DNA of 64,000 nt from an uncultured Clostridia bacterium. Its GTDB lineage: Bacteria > Bacillota > Clostridia > Oscillospirales > Acutalibacteraceae. A model generated the notes under the pieces. That model searched no databases. It worked only from the letters and a program-made list of their open reading frames with translations, and was not told where the DNA came from. Every line of letters starts with the position of its first letter. Position 1 is the stretch's first letter. A program made the translations under genes and the position numbers. The stretch covers positions 62,001 through 126,000 of the forward strand of contig CANQPS010000005.1 of the NCBI GenBank assembly GCA_947625785.1, read 5' to 3'. Of this stretch, positions 25,265 through 33,986 are shown piece after piece.

Positions 25265-26095
25265 ATGAAAGTTATGGGAGAAATTGTCTGGAATACTTGG
25301 CACGGCTGTAAAAAATACAGCGAGGGCTGTGAAAACTGCTATATGTTTTACTTAGATGAGCAGCGTGGTAAAAATGGCAGTGAAATTTATAAAGTGAAAA
25401 ATAATTTTAATATGCCGCTGAAAAAAGACAGATATGGCAACTATAAAATCCAAAGTAATACTTTGGTTAGAGTTTGCTTGACATCTGACTTCTTCTTAGA
25501 AGAAGCTGACGAGTGGCGTGACGAAGTTTGGCTTATGATTAAATCAAGACCTGATTTAAGATTTTGGATTTTAACTAAAAGAGCTTTTAGAATAGCTGAT
25601 TGTCTGCCAAACGACTGGGGAGAAGGTTGGAATAATGTTATTCTTAATGTTACAGTGGAAAATCAAAAAAGGGCAGATGAAAGAATACCTATATTATTAG
25701 ATATACCGGCAAAGCATAAAGGAATTATGACAGCACCATTATTATCAGAAATTTATATTGAACCGTATTTAAGAAATAATCAAATTGAGCATATTATTGC
25801 AGATGGTGAAAATTATAGAGGTGCAAGACCTTGTAATTATAATTGGATAAAATCATTATATGAACAGTGTAAAAGTTATAATGTAAAGTTTGAATTTTTA
25901 GGAACAGGTGATATTTTTATAAAAGATGGCAAAGAATATCACATATGTAAAGCATATCAAAAAGTACAAGCTATTCGTTCGGGCTTAAATTATCCGCCTA
26001 TATTTAAAGATGTTCCTATTCAGAAAAGATGTGTATATTGTTCAAGAAGATTTACCTGTAATGGCTGCGATTGGTGTGGTAAATGTATAAAATAA
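25265..26095 (+). CDS. DUF5131 (phage Gp37/Gp68-like) protein with Cys-rich tail
   Basis: 276 aa. The opening W-N-T-W-H-G-C followed by C-x6-C-x2-C (C15, C22, C25) matches DUF5131, a family first noted in phages and often compared with Fe-S/radical-SAM-like folds. Also typical are LTSDFFLEEADEWR, FWILTKRAFR, VTVENQKRADERIP and APLLSEI. The last 21 residues add six cysteines (C256, C259, C265, C268, C271, C274) in CxxC spacing, probably a second metal site. Its biochemical function is not known. It lies between khpA and rimM, a slot normally empty, 15 nt before rimM. Confidence 0.85.
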   Translation: MKVMGEIVWNTWHGCKKYSEGCENCYMFYLDEQRGKNGSEIYKVKNNFNMPLKKDRYGNYKIQSNTLVRVCLTSDFFLEEADEWRDEVWLMIKSRPDLRFWILTKRAFRIADCLPNDWGEGWNNVILNVTVENQKRADERIPILLDIPAKHKGIMTAPLLSEIYIEPYLRNNQIEHIIADGENYRGARPCNYNWIKSLYEQCKSYNVKFEFLGTGDIFIKDGKEYHICKAYQKVQAIRSGLNYPPIFKDVPIQKRCVYCSRRFTCNGCDWCGKCIK

Positions 26096-26110
26096 GGAGA
26101 TATTATTTTT

Positions 26111-26626
26111 ATGATTAAACAATATATTGAAGTCGGAAAAATTGTTGGTACTCACGCACTTAAAGGTGAAGTCAGAGTGGAATGTTGGTGTGACAATCCG
26201 GAATTTATTTGTAAGTTTAAAAATTTGTATAACTCAGATGGCAGTATTAAATATAAAGTTTTAAAGGCAAAGGTTCATAAAAATGTTGCTATTTTGCTTT
26301 TAGAAGGTGTAAATACCATCGAGGAAGCAGATAAACAAAGGGGTAAAATTCTTTATATAAAACGACAAGATGCAAAACTTGATAAAGATGCGTATTTTAT
26401 TCAGGATTTAATTGGAATGACTGTTGTTGATAATAGCGATAATAATATAATTTATGGCAAAATAACAGATATTTTTAAAACCGGTGCAAATGATGTCTAT
26501 CAGGTTACGAAGGATAATAAAGATTATCTCATACCGGCCATTCCACAGGTTATAATTGATATAGATATAGAAAACCTTATTATGAAGATTGAGGCTATGA
26601 AAGGAATTTTTGATGATGAGGATTGA
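26111..26626 (+). CDS. rimM: 16S rRNA processing protein RimM
   Basis: 171 aa. RimM helps assemble the head of the 30S subunit. It starts YIEVGKIVGTHALKGEVRV, the family signature, and has a C-terminal PRC-barrel domain with the LIPAIPQVIIDIDIE segment. ATG 26111 is preceded by AAGGAGA at the end of the DUF5131 gene, so the latter may be co-transcribed. Its 3' end overlaps trmD by about 14 nt. Confidence 0.95.
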   Translation: MIKQYIEVGKIVGTHALKGEVRVECWCDNPEFICKFKNLYNSDGSIKYKVLKAKVHKNVAILLLEGVNTIEEADKQRGKILYIKRQDAKLDKDAYFIQDLIGMTVVDNSDNNIIYGKITDIFKTGANDVYQVTKDNKDYLIPAIPQVIIDIDIENLIMKIEAMKGIFDDED

Positions 26627-27359
26627 TATTATAACATTATTTCCGGAAATGTGCGAAAATGTTATGAGCGAAAGTATTATAGGTCGTGCAAGACAAAAGG
26701 GTGCGATAACAATTTGTACTCATCAATTAAGAAAATATAGTTATGATAAACATAGCAGAGTTGACGATAATCCCTATGGCGGCGGAAAAGGTATGCTTAT
26801 AAAAGTTGAACCATTAGAGGCTTGTTATAAAGATTTATGCGATATAGTCGGCGAAAAACCTTATTTTATATATATGTCGCCAAGAGGCAGGGTCTTAAAT
26901 CAGGAAAAAATTAAAAGTCTTGCAAACAAAAAAAATATCGCCATATTATGTGGGCATTATGAAGGTATAGATGAAAGATTTATAGAAGAATATGTAGATG
27001 AGGAAATTTCCATTGGCGATTATGTACTTACGGGCGGCGAATTGCCTGCATTAGTACTTGCAGATGCATTAAGCAGAATGGCAGACGGCGTTTTATCTGA
27101 AAATATTTGTTTTGAGGAAGAAAGTCATTATAATGGTCTGCTTGAATACCCACAATATACAAGACCAACTCAATGGCATAATAAAAAAGTGCCTGATGTC
27201 CTTTTAAGCGGTCATCACGCTAATATCAAAAGCTGGCGCAGAGAACAGTCTATTATAAAAACTATTCAAAATAGACCGGATTTACTTGAAAATGCAGATT
27301 TATCAAAAGATGAATTAAAGTTTATCTCTGAGGTCGACCAAACGAATAAAAAATGTTAA
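26613..27359 (+). CDS. trmD: tRNA (guanine37-N1)-methyltransferase
   Basis: 248 aa. TrmD makes m1G37 in tRNAs from SAM, preventing +1 frameshifts. The trefoil-knot motifs are visible: YMSPRGR, LCGHYEGIDERF, and the SAM-binding IGDYVLTGGELPAL. ATG 26613 (or the adjacent ATG 26616) is placed correctly after AAGGA 26601-26605. rplS, which often follows trmD in Firmicutes, is absent. Confidence 0.96.
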   Translation: MMRIDIITLFPEMCENVMSESIIGRARQKGAITICTHQLRKYSYDKHSRVDDNPYGGGKGMLIKVEPLEACYKDLCDIVGEKPYFIYMSPRGRVLNQEKIKSLANKKNIAILCGHYEGIDERFIEEYVDEEISIGDYVLTGGELPALVLADALSRMADGVLSENICFEEESHYNGLLEYPQYTRPTQWHNKKVPDVLLSGHHANIKSWRREQSIIKTIQNRPDLLENADLSKDELKFISEVDQTNKKC

Positions 27360-27503
27360 TTTTATATATAATATTTATCAATGTGGTAAAATATATATGC
27401 TTTTATAACTATATTTCAACAATATCTATTGTACAAAATATACAAATATTTACTGTTAAACTAAGTACCAAATCGTGATTAACATAAAAAAATTCAAACT
27501 ATG

Positions 27504-27531
27504 TTGACTTAATAAATTCGTGTGTTATAAT
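27504..27531 (+). promoter_or_regulatory. promoter for the HPr gene
   Basis: TTGACT (27504-27509), 16-bp spacer, TATAAT (27526-27531). Gives a leader of about 120 nt. The rest of the trmD-HPr gap (27360-27503) shows nothing I can assign. Confidence 0.65.
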
Positions 27532-27658
27532 ATTTAGTAATACAGATATAAAAATCATAATCTGTTTTTAGATAAACAAAAGCACTGTCTATAATAAAGG
27601 CAGCAGTTTTATTTTTGGGATTATATGATAATTTTATAGGTAAGAGAGGGTGGCTTTT

Positions 27659-27922
27659 ATGTACGTTAAAGATGTTATGGTTCAAAATCAAGTTGGCTTA
27701 CACGCTCGTCCGGCAACATTCTTTATCCAAAAGGCTAATGAGTTCAAATCTTCTATTTGGGTGGAGAAAGAGGAAAGAAGAGTAAATGCAAAAAGCTTAC
27801 TTGGAGTTCTTTCGCTTGGTATAGTTGGCGGTACTTCCATAAGAGTTATTGCTGACGGTGCAGACGAAGAAGAAGCAGTAGAAAGTCTTGTTAAACTTGT
27901 ACAATCAGGTTTTGCTGAGTAA
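27659..27922 (+). CDS. ptsH: HPr family phosphocarrier protein
   Basis: 87 aa. The active His lies in GLHARPA (H15) and the regulatory Ser in NAKSLLGVL (about 46), so both PTS phosphotransfer and HPrK-type control are possible. ATG 27659 follows GAGGGTGG; the in-frame GTG at 27650 is part of that site. There is no ptsI nearby. A Crh-like regulator would normally lack this His, so HPr is the better name. Confidence 0.92.
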   Translation: MYVKDVMVQNQVGLHARPATFFIQKANEFKSSIWVEKEERRVNAKSLLGVLSLGIVGGTSIRVIADGADEEEAVESLVKLVQSGFAE

Positions 27923-27962
27923 TTTTTTCCATTTATTCTTGGTTACACATTTTTAAGCGTTA

Positions 27963-27997
27963 AACGGTAATGAGTGTTCTCATTGCCGTTTTCTCTT
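27963..27997 (+). terminator. intrinsic terminator after HPr
   Basis: 12-bp stem with one G-T pair (27963-27974 with 27979-27990), 4-nt loop, then TTCTCTTTACTTTT. Confidence 0.75.
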
Positions 27998-28023
27998 TAC
28001 TTTTATAAAAAGGAGTTTTTTAT

Positions 28024-29862
28024 ATGATTAATCCATATCTTTCTAATCTAAGACAAAAAGCTATGAAACTGCCGCTTACACCCGGTGTCTATATAATGAA
28101 AAATTCAAAGAACGAAATTATATATATTGGTAAAGCAAAGGCTCTTAAAAATAGAGTCAGCCAATATTTTGGTTCTGACAAAAATCACCCGGAAAAAGTC
28201 AGGAAAATGGTATCAAATGTCAGTGATTTTGATTATATACTTACCGATAGTGAATTCGAGGCTCTTGTCTTAGAGTGCAGCCTTATTAAACAGCACAAAC
28301 CTAAATATAATATTTTACTTAAAGATGACAAAGGCTATTCTTATATAAAAATCACAAATGACGAATGGCGAAAGTTAAGTTGTGTCAAACAAAAAGTCGC
28401 TGATGGGAGTACCTATTTAGGTCCTTATACAAGCGGTTGGTTTGTAAAAAATGCCTTAGATGAAGCATATAAAATTTTCAAGATACCTACCTGTAATAAA
28501 AAATTTCCGCAGGATTTTGGTAAGAGCAGACCTTGTATGAATTATTATATAAAACAGTGTTGTGGGGTTTGCAGCGGTAAAATAAATAAATCTGATTATG
28601 ATGAACGCATAGATAGTGCGATTACATTTTTGAAAGGCGGAAACAGTTTATCTGTAAATGAACTTACTAATAAAATGAATGAGGCCGCCGAACGATTAGA
28701 CTTTGAGTATGCCGGAACACTTAGAGATAGAATTATTTCTATTGAAAAAATGGCTGAAAAACAAAAAGTTTTCGCTAATAAAATTCAAGACCAAGATGTT
28801 ATTGCACTTGTCAAAAATGGTGATATTGGTTGTTTTACCGTACTTAAATTTATTGACGGCAAGCTATATGATAAAGAAAATTTTATTATCAATAATATTG
28901 GAGATTCTGTGTCTGCAAGAACGGAATTTATAAAACAGTATTATATTATAAGGGAAAGAATTCCAAAACAATTAACTCTGGACGGAGAAATTGAAGATGA
29001 AAATATTATTTCTGAATTTTTATCCAATAAAGCTAATCAAAAGGTAAGGTTTGTTTATCCGCAGAAAAGTGAACAATATGCCTTAATTGAAATGTGCCGA
29101 AGTAATTGTGCTGAATATCTTGCTCAATACAAGGGTTATGAAAATAAAGAAATTTCTGCAATAGACGAATTGGCAAGATTATTAAATTTAAAAAATACAC
29201 CTGTATATATTGAGGCTTATGATAATTCTAATACATCAGGAAGCGAAAATGTGGCAGGTATGATTGTTTTTGAAAATGGCAGACCATTAAAATCTGCATA
29301 TCGAAAATTTAAGATAAAGGGTTTTGAAGGGCAAGATGATTTTGCATCAATGAAAGAGGTTATATCAAGAAGAATAGATGAATATTTTAAAAATAAGGAT
29401 ACAGAAAATGGATTTGGTAGATTGCCCGACTTAATATTATTAGACGGAGGAAAAGGTCAGGTTTCAGCAGTGATGCCTATTATCGAAAAAAGCGGTTTAG
29501 AAATTCCCGTTTTTGGTATGGTCAAAGACAATAAACACAGAACAAGAGCAATCACAACAGACGGCGAAGAAATATCCATTAATTCAAAAAGAAAATCATT
29601 TACCCTTATATCAAATATTCAAGAAGAAGTTCATAGATTTGCAATAGGGTATCATAGACAAAGGCGAGATAAAAAGAATTTTTCAAGTTCTTTAACGGAA
29701 ATTGAAGGAATTGGCCAAACAAGAGCAAAGGCATTACTGAAATATTTTAAAACTATAAAAAGAATAAGCGAGGCGGATATTAAAGAATTAGAAGGTATTC
29801 CCTCTATGAATAAAAAATCTGCTATTGCTGTATATAATTATTATCATAATACTGAAAGTTGA
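28024..29862 (+). CDS. uvrC: excinuclease ABC subunit C
   Basis: 612 aa, normal length. UvrC makes both incisions in nucleotide excision repair. An N-terminal GIY-YIG domain opens with PGVYIMKNSKNEIIYIGKAK (about 20-39), a UVR motif lies around 205-235, the RNase H-like endonuclease domain carries DNSNTSG and LLDGGKGQ, and two HhH motifs end the protein. Four clustered cysteines (CMNYYIKQCCGVC) are also typical. AAAAGGAG precedes ATG 28024. Confidence 0.97.
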   Translation: MINPYLSNLRQKAMKLPLTPGVYIMKNSKNEIIYIGKAKALKNRVSQYFGSDKNHPEKVRKMVSNVSDFDYILTDSEFEALVLECSLIKQHKPKYNILLKDDKGYSYIKITNDEWRKLSCVKQKVADGSTYLGPYTSGWFVKNALDEAYKIFKIPTCNKKFPQDFGKSRPCMNYYIKQCCGVCSGKINKSDYDERIDSAITFLKGGNSLSVNELTNKMNEAAERLDFEYAGTLRDRIISIEKMAEKQKVFANKIQDQDVIALVKNGDIGCFTVLKFIDGKLYDKENFIINNIGDSVSARTEFIKQYYIIRERIPKQLTLDGEIEDENIISEFLSNKANQKVRFVYPQKSEQYALIEMCRSNCAEYLAQYKGYENKEISAIDELARLLNLKNTPVYIEAYDNSNTSGSENVAGMIVFENGRPLKSAYRKFKIKGFEGQDDFASMKEVISRRIDEYFKNKDTENGFGRLPDLILLDGGKGQVSAVMPIIEKSGLEIPVFGMVKDNKHRTRAITTDGEEISINSKRKSFTLISNIQEEVHRFAIGYHRQRRDKKNFSSSLTEIEGIGQTRAKALLKYFKTIKRISEADIKELEGIPSMNKKSAIAVYNYYHNTES

Positions 29863-29892
29863 GATTTAAATTTTGGTAAAATATGGGAAATC

Positions 29893-30052
29893 CATCAAAG
29901 ACCTTGACTTTGGAAACAGCAAATTTTTTGAAAAAACCTGACCGAAAACTTTTGCTTAAAAAAATTTAAAAGTTTTTGAAAGTTTTAAGAGAACTTTTTT
30001 CAAAAAATTCTCTTAATGGGGTGTGGGGCAACGCTCCGCCCTAAATATTTCT
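29893..30052 (+). repeat. dispersed stem-loop repeat, copy 2 (5'-eroded)
   Basis: Just after uvrC. It shares the CCGAAAACTTTTGCTT core, the AGTTTTTGAAAGTTTTAAG block, an A/T hairpin (AGAGAACTTTTTT...AAAAAATTCTCT) and the TTAATGGGG end with copies 1 and 3. The GC-rich hairpins at the 5' end are decayed or missing. Confidence 0.75.
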
Positions 30053-30073
30053 AATCGCAATATAAATTAGTAG

Positions 30074-30103
30074 TTGACAAAGATATAAGATAGGTGTGAT
30101 AAT
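30074..30103 (+). promoter_or_regulatory. promoter for rsmD operon
   Basis: TTGACA (30074-30079), 18-bp spacer, GATAAT (30098-30103). Confidence 0.65.
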
Positions 30104-30135
30104 ATGTATATGTAGAACTTTGGGGTGAAATATTT

Positions 30136-30684
30136 ATGAGAGTGATAACAGGTACGGCAAGAGGCAGAAAACTTGAAACTTTAAAAGGTGATGATGTTCG
30201 TCCGACTACCGATAAAATTAAAGAGTCTATATTTAATATAATACAATTTAATATAGAGGGCAGAAAATTTCTTGATTTGTTTGCAGGTTCGGGTCAAATG
30301 GGCATAGAGGCCCTGAGCAGAGGTGCGGAAAAAGCTGTATTTGTAGATAAAAGCAAACAGGCATACAATATTATAGTGAAAAATCTTAATTATACTAAAT
30401 TAAATGACAATGCACAAATATTAAATATGGATTCGATTTCATATCTTTATCAATGTAATATGAAATTTGATATTGCTTTTTTAGACCCGCCGTATCGTAC
30501 AGGTATTTTGCAAGAGGCTTTGAAAAAAATTGCTGATATTATGAATATTGGCGGCGTTATATTGTGCGAAAATCCATACGAAGAAGAAGTTCCCGAATAT
30601 GTTGGAGATTTCAGAATTAAAAAACAATATAAATATGGTAAAATAAAAATTACTGTTTATTCACATAAGGATATAGAAGATTAA
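30136..30684 (+). CDS. rsmD: 16S rRNA (guanine966-N2)-methyltransferase
   Basis: 182 aa. RsmD methylates G966 of 16S rRNA. The SAM-binding motif LDLFAGSGQMGIEALSRGA and the catalytic FLDPPY (N6/N2-type methylase motif IV) are present; the start MRVITGTARGRKL is typical. Next gene is coaD 24 nt on, the usual Firmicute pairing. Confidence 0.95.
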   Translation: MRVITGTARGRKLETLKGDDVRPTTDKIKESIFNIIQFNIEGRKFLDLFAGSGQMGIEALSRGAEKAVFVDKSKQAYNIIVKNLNYTKLNDNAQILNMDSISYLYQCNMKFDIAFLDPPYRTGILQEALKKIADIMNIGGVILCENPYEEEVPEYVGDFRIKKQYKYGKIKITVYSHKDIED

Positions 30685-30708
30685 ATTTGTAGGGGAGAGA
30701 ATTTTTTT

Positions 30709-31203
30709 ATGAGTAGGGTGATTTGTCCCGGCAGCTTTGATCCGGTTACAGTAGGTCATATTGATATTATATCAAGGGCCAGTAAAATGTTCGATGAAGT
30801 TATAGTTGCTGTGCTTGTTAATGTATCTAAAAAACCATCTTTTTCTATTGCAGAGCGTATGAATTTTTTAAGAAAAGTAACTGCAAGTTTGGAAAATGTA
30901 GAAGTCGTAGGTTTTGATGGGCTTTTGGCAGATTATGCAAAACAATGTAAAGCTACTGCGATAGTTAAGGGTTTAAGAGCTGTTTCTGATTTTGAGTATG
31001 AATTTCAGATGTCTTTGACTAATAAGAAATTAAATCCGGATTTGGAAACTATATTTTTAACTACAAGCAGCGAATATATGTATCTTAGTTCAAGTATTGT
31101 CAAACAGATAGCACAGTTTGGCGGAGATATAACACCTTTCGTAGCACCTTGCATAAAAGATGAGATAGTTGAGAGATTATGTAAAAATAGAAATATAATA
31201 TAA
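30709..31203 (+). CDS. coaD: phosphopantetheine adenylyltransferase
   Basis: 164 aa. CoaD makes dephospho-CoA from ATP and phosphopantetheine. It has the nucleotidyltransferase motif [15 protein letters not shown] (HIGH-like TxGH) and the C-terminal [16 protein letters not shown] motif. GGGGAGAG precedes ATG 30709. The following gene starts 15 nt later, indicating an operon. Confidence 0.97.
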   Translation: MSRVICPGSFDPVTVGHIDIISRASKMFDEVIVAVLVNVSKKPSFSIAERMNFLRKVTASLENVEVVGFDGLLADYAKQCKATAIVKGLRAVSDFEYEFQMSLTNKKLNPDLETIFLTTSSEYMYLSSSIVKQIAQFGGDITPFVAPCIKDEIVERLCKNRNII

Positions 31204-31218
31204 GGAGTGTCAAATATA

Positions 31219-31686
31219 ATGAATGTAGAAGCACTGATAGACGAATTAGAAGAAGTTATCGAAAAAGGTTTTAAATTACCACTGACAGATAAACTAATTA
31301 TCGAATATGACAGAGTTAAAGAAATAATAAGTGAGTTAAAACTCGCTTTACCACAAGAAATAAGACAAGCTCAAAATATTGTTAAGGATAGTTCGGATAT
31401 TATATCAAATGCCAAGAAAGAGGCAGATGCTATTGTCAAGGTGGCAGAGGAAAAACAAATGGTTATGCTTAACCAAAACGAGATAGTAAGACAAGCTAAT
31501 CTGAAAGCAAAAGGCATTTTAGATGATGCAGAAAATAAAAGTTCTCAGATTAAAACCAATGTTAATGCCTATATTGAAAATACATTAAAACGTGCTGATG
31601 AAATGCTTACCGCTAATCTAAACGATATTAAAAGAAAAAGAGAGGAATTTAAGAAAATAGCTCAAAATAGTTCTAATAATAAATAA
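31219..31686 (+). CDS. coiled-coil protein, ATP-synthase-subunit/DivIVA-like
   Basis: 155 aa, mainly helical and charged with no signal peptide. Residues about 55-150 (NIVKDSSDIISNAKKEADAIVKVAEE onward) form a heptad-rich Ala/Glu/Lys coiled coil of the type annotated as ATPase or DivIVA-like in Clostridia, where a gene like this often follows coaD. I cannot assign a function. ATG 31219 is chosen for AAGGAGTG; the in-frame GTG at 31207 lies in the ribosome site. A terminator follows. Confidence 0.75.
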   Translation: MNVEALIDELEEVIEKGFKLPLTDKLIIEYDRVKEIISELKLALPQEIRQAQNIVKDSSDIISNAKKEADAIVKVAEEKQMVMLNQNEIVRQANLKAKGILDDAENKSSQIKTNVNAYIENTLKRADEMLTANLNDIKRKREEFKKIAQNSSNNK

Positions 31687-31704
31687 TTCTTCTAATTCTT
31701 ATTT

Positions 31705-31735
31705 AAAGAGCCTTAATTTAAGGCTCTTTTTTATA
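31705..31735 (+). terminator. intrinsic terminator
   Basis: 12-nt complementary arms (31705-31716 and 31718-31729, effectively a 10-bp stem with AATTT loop) followed by a T run. Confidence 0.85.
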
Positions 31736-31805
31736 TTTATAAAATCTCTATGTGAATATGCTATATTTTGGTAATAATTTAAAGTTAAAAATTACCCTTT
31801 AAACC

Positions 31806-31834
31806 TTGCAATTTCTTATTTGTTAATATATAAT
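31806..31834 (+). promoter_or_regulatory. promoter of the dcw cluster
   Basis: TTGCAA (31806-31811), 17-bp spacer, TATAAT (31829-31834). Immediately downstream are TGGAG (31844-31848), TGGAG (31849-31853) and TGGTG (31869-31873), which resemble the repeated TGGG-type boxes bound by MraZ; the operator role is inferred. Confidence 0.65.
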
Positions 31835-31916
31835 CATAAGTAATGGAGTGGAGGAAAGTAGTGAATAGTGGTGATAATTGAATTTGTTGCCTGTTTTTTT
31901 ATTGGGAGTTTTAAAA

Positions 31917-32336
31917 ATGCTTATAGGTACTTATCAACATACCATAGATACAAAAGGCAGATTTATTATGCCTTCTAAATTTCGTGAGGGGCTTGGTGAA
32001 GTATTCTATGTTACAAAGGGATTTGACAAGTGTTTATATGTTCTTTCATTACAGGAATGGGAAAAATTCGGCGAACAACTCAGAAATTTACCGTTCTCCC
32101 AAACCAAAAATTTGAAAAGATATTTCTTTGCCGGTGCTGCCGAACTTGCCCCTGATAAGCAAGGCAGAGTACTTATACCTCAGCACCTTAGAGAATACGC
32201 TAAACTTAATAAAGACATAGCTGTTATAGGTGTAGATAATAAAGTTGAAATTTGGGACTATAACATTTGGAATGATTTTAATAATAATATAGATGAAAAT
32301 TTGATTTTTGATACTATGAGTTCGTTTGGGATTTAG
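31917..32336 (+). CDS. mraZ: transcriptional regulator MraZ
   Basis: 139 aa. MraZ is an AbrB-fold DNA-binding protein that represses its own dcw operon. Two SpoVT/AbrB-like repeats are visible: TYQHTIDTKGRFIMPSKFRE and AAELAPDKQGRVLIPQHLRE. ATG 31917 is chosen because homologues begin at this M-L-I-G-T-Y and GGGAG precedes it; the frame is open further upstream to a TTG at 31878, which is not credible as a start. First gene of the dcw cluster. Confidence 0.94.
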   Translation: MLIGTYQHTIDTKGRFIMPSKFREGLGEVFYVTKGFDKCLYVLSLQEWEKFGEQLRNLPFSQTKNLKRYFFAGAAELAPDKQGRVLIPQHLREYAKLNKDIAVIGVDNKVEIWDYNIWNDFNNNIDENLIFDTMSSFGI

Positions 32337-32350
32337 GAGTTGGTATATAA

Positions 32351-33289
32351 ATGCAATTTATACATAAATCTGTTCTTTTAAAAGAAGCTATACAATCGTT
32401 AGATATAAATCCAAACGGAATATATATAGATGGTACAGCAGGCGGCGGCGGTCATTCTTTGGCAATAGTTGAGAAATTGTCTGAAAACGGCAGACTTATT
32501 GCCATAGACCAAGATCCCGATGCCATAAAAACGCTTAAAGAAAAATTTACAAGTAATGAAAAATATAAAAAAGTAGTTACAGTATATCGTTCTAATTTTG
32601 CTCAAATGGATAAAGTTGCAGAAAGTTTAGGAATAAATTGCGTTGATGGCGTATTACTTGATATAGGTGTTTCGTCACATCAGTTAGACACAGCAGAAAG
32701 GGGCTTCTCTTTTCATAATGATGCACCGCTTGATATGAGAATGAGTCAGGAAGGTGAAAGTGCAGAGGATTTAGTTAATAATCTCTCGTGGCAATCATTA
32801 GCTGAAATTATAAGTACATACGGCGAAGAAAAATTTGCTAAGAATATTGCTAAGGCTATCGTTAGAGAAAGAGAATTTCAGCCTATAAAAACTACTTTGC
32901 AGCTTGCTGAAATTATAAAGTCATCTGTTCCTGCATCTGTGAGGCGTGAAGGTCACCCGGCAAGGAAAACTTTTCAGGCTTTGAGAATAGCCGTAAATGG
33001 AGAACTCGACAGATTAAAAGAAGGATTATCATCTGCTTTTTCACTCCTAAAACCAAACGGCAGATTAGCCGTAATTACATTCCATTCATTGGAGGACAGA
33101 ATTGTAAAAAGAAAAATGGCGGAATTATGTAAAGGGTGTATTTGTCCGCCGGATTGTCCGATTTGCGTTTGCGGAAGAACACCGGAAGCAAAACTTTTGT
33201 TTAAAAAACCTATTGAGGCATCAGAGGAAGAATTATGTGATAACCCGAGAAGCAGAAGTGCGAAACTTAGGGTTTGTATTAAGTTGTAG
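32351..33289 (+). CDS. rsmH: 16S rRNA (cytosine1402-N4)-methyltransferase
   Basis: 312 aa (also called MraW). SAM-dependent methylation of C1402 N4 in 16S rRNA. IDGTAGGGGHS is the SAM motif, DGVLLDIGVSSHQLD the catalytic loop, and a Cys-rich CKGCICPPDCPICVCG stretch sits near the C-terminus before RSRSAKLR. Some homologues have fewer cysteines there. GGAGTTGG precedes ATG 32351. Confidence 0.96.
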   Translation: MQFIHKSVLLKEAIQSLDINPNGIYIDGTAGGGGHSLAIVEKLSENGRLIAIDQDPDAIKTLKEKFTSNEKYKKVVTVYRSNFAQMDKVAESLGINCVDGVLLDIGVSSHQLDTAERGFSFHNDAPLDMRMSQEGESAEDLVNNLSWQSLAEIISTYGEEKFAKNIAKAIVREREFQPIKTTLQLAEIIKSSVPASVRREGHPARKTFQALRIAVNGELDRLKEGLSSAFSLLKPNGRLAVITFHSLEDRIVKRKMAELCKGCICPPDCPICVCGRTPEAKLLFKKPIEASEEELCDNPRSRSAKLRVCIKL

Positions 33290-33304
33290 GGGAGTGTATT
33301 ATAT

Positions 33305-33799
33305 ATGTCAACAAAAGTGGCTTATGACTTATCATTATTCAATAGTAATGGTAAAGTGACCAATGATGCAGAGAAAAAAGTTGTCGATATTTCGCAGGTA
33401 AGTGAGAGTTATAAACCTGTTGTTAAAAGAAAACATAATTTTTTAGCCATACTCTCTTTTGCTTTAATAGCAGTGGTTGGTTTTATGGTTTGTACTGCGC
33501 TTATAAAAAGTGATGCGATGCTCTCAGAATTGAATAATCAGATTGCAAGAGCACAGGAAGAATTAAAAGAAGAAGAAAACGCATATAGTCAATATAAAAT
33601 GCAAGTTGAATCAATTTATTCTTTAAGAGTTATTGAGGATTATGCAGTTAATGTTTTGGGAATGGTAAAAGTAGAGAATAATCAAAAAAATTATGTTTCA
33701 CTTGACGAAGGCGATAAAGTCGAAATTATCCAAGACAGTGAAAATAAAAATATAATTCAAAAAATAATAAGTGCTATCTTCGGATTATCAAGCTCATAA
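33305..33799 (+). CDS. ftsL: FtsL-like septum protein
   Basis: 164 aa bitopic membrane protein. A cytoplasmic tail of about 45 residues ends in Lys/Arg, then one helix (about 49-67), then a coiled coil (SELNNQIARAQEELKEEENAYSQYKMQVES) and a short tail. This is the FtsL/DivIC architecture, and its position between rsmH and the PBP matches ftsL. Primary sequence is poorly conserved in this family, so the call relies on topology and order. Confidence 0.8.
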   Translation: MSTKVAYDLSLFNSNGKVTNDAEKKVVDISQVSESYKPVVKRKHNFLAILSFALIAVVGFMVCTALIKSDAMLSELNNQIARAQEELKEEENAYSQYKMQVESIYSLRVIEDYAVNVLGMVKVENNQKNYVSLDEGDKVEIIQDSENKNIIQKIISAIFGLSSS

Positions 33800-33986
33800 T
33801 TAGAAATTAATGTTTAAAATAAATAATAAACTTTTATTTGTCGGCTTCTGTGCGGAGAGTTGAGAAATTTTTTCTTAACTCTCATTTTTCGCATAAATAT
33901 ACATAATATGTATTTATTGCAGCATAGTATGTTTATGATAATATAGAGTTAATTTTTTATATCACCTTTGAAAGGAGTTATATAAT

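Noticed and set aside
25265..26095. Prophage remnant suggested by the DUF5131 gene
   Set aside because: No integrase, structural gene or attachment repeat around it; composition matches neighbours. The family also occurs in chromosomes.
27580..27620. Hairpin in the HPr leader as a terminator or riboswitch
   Set aside because: Only a 5-bp stem can be drawn; no known riboswitch signature.
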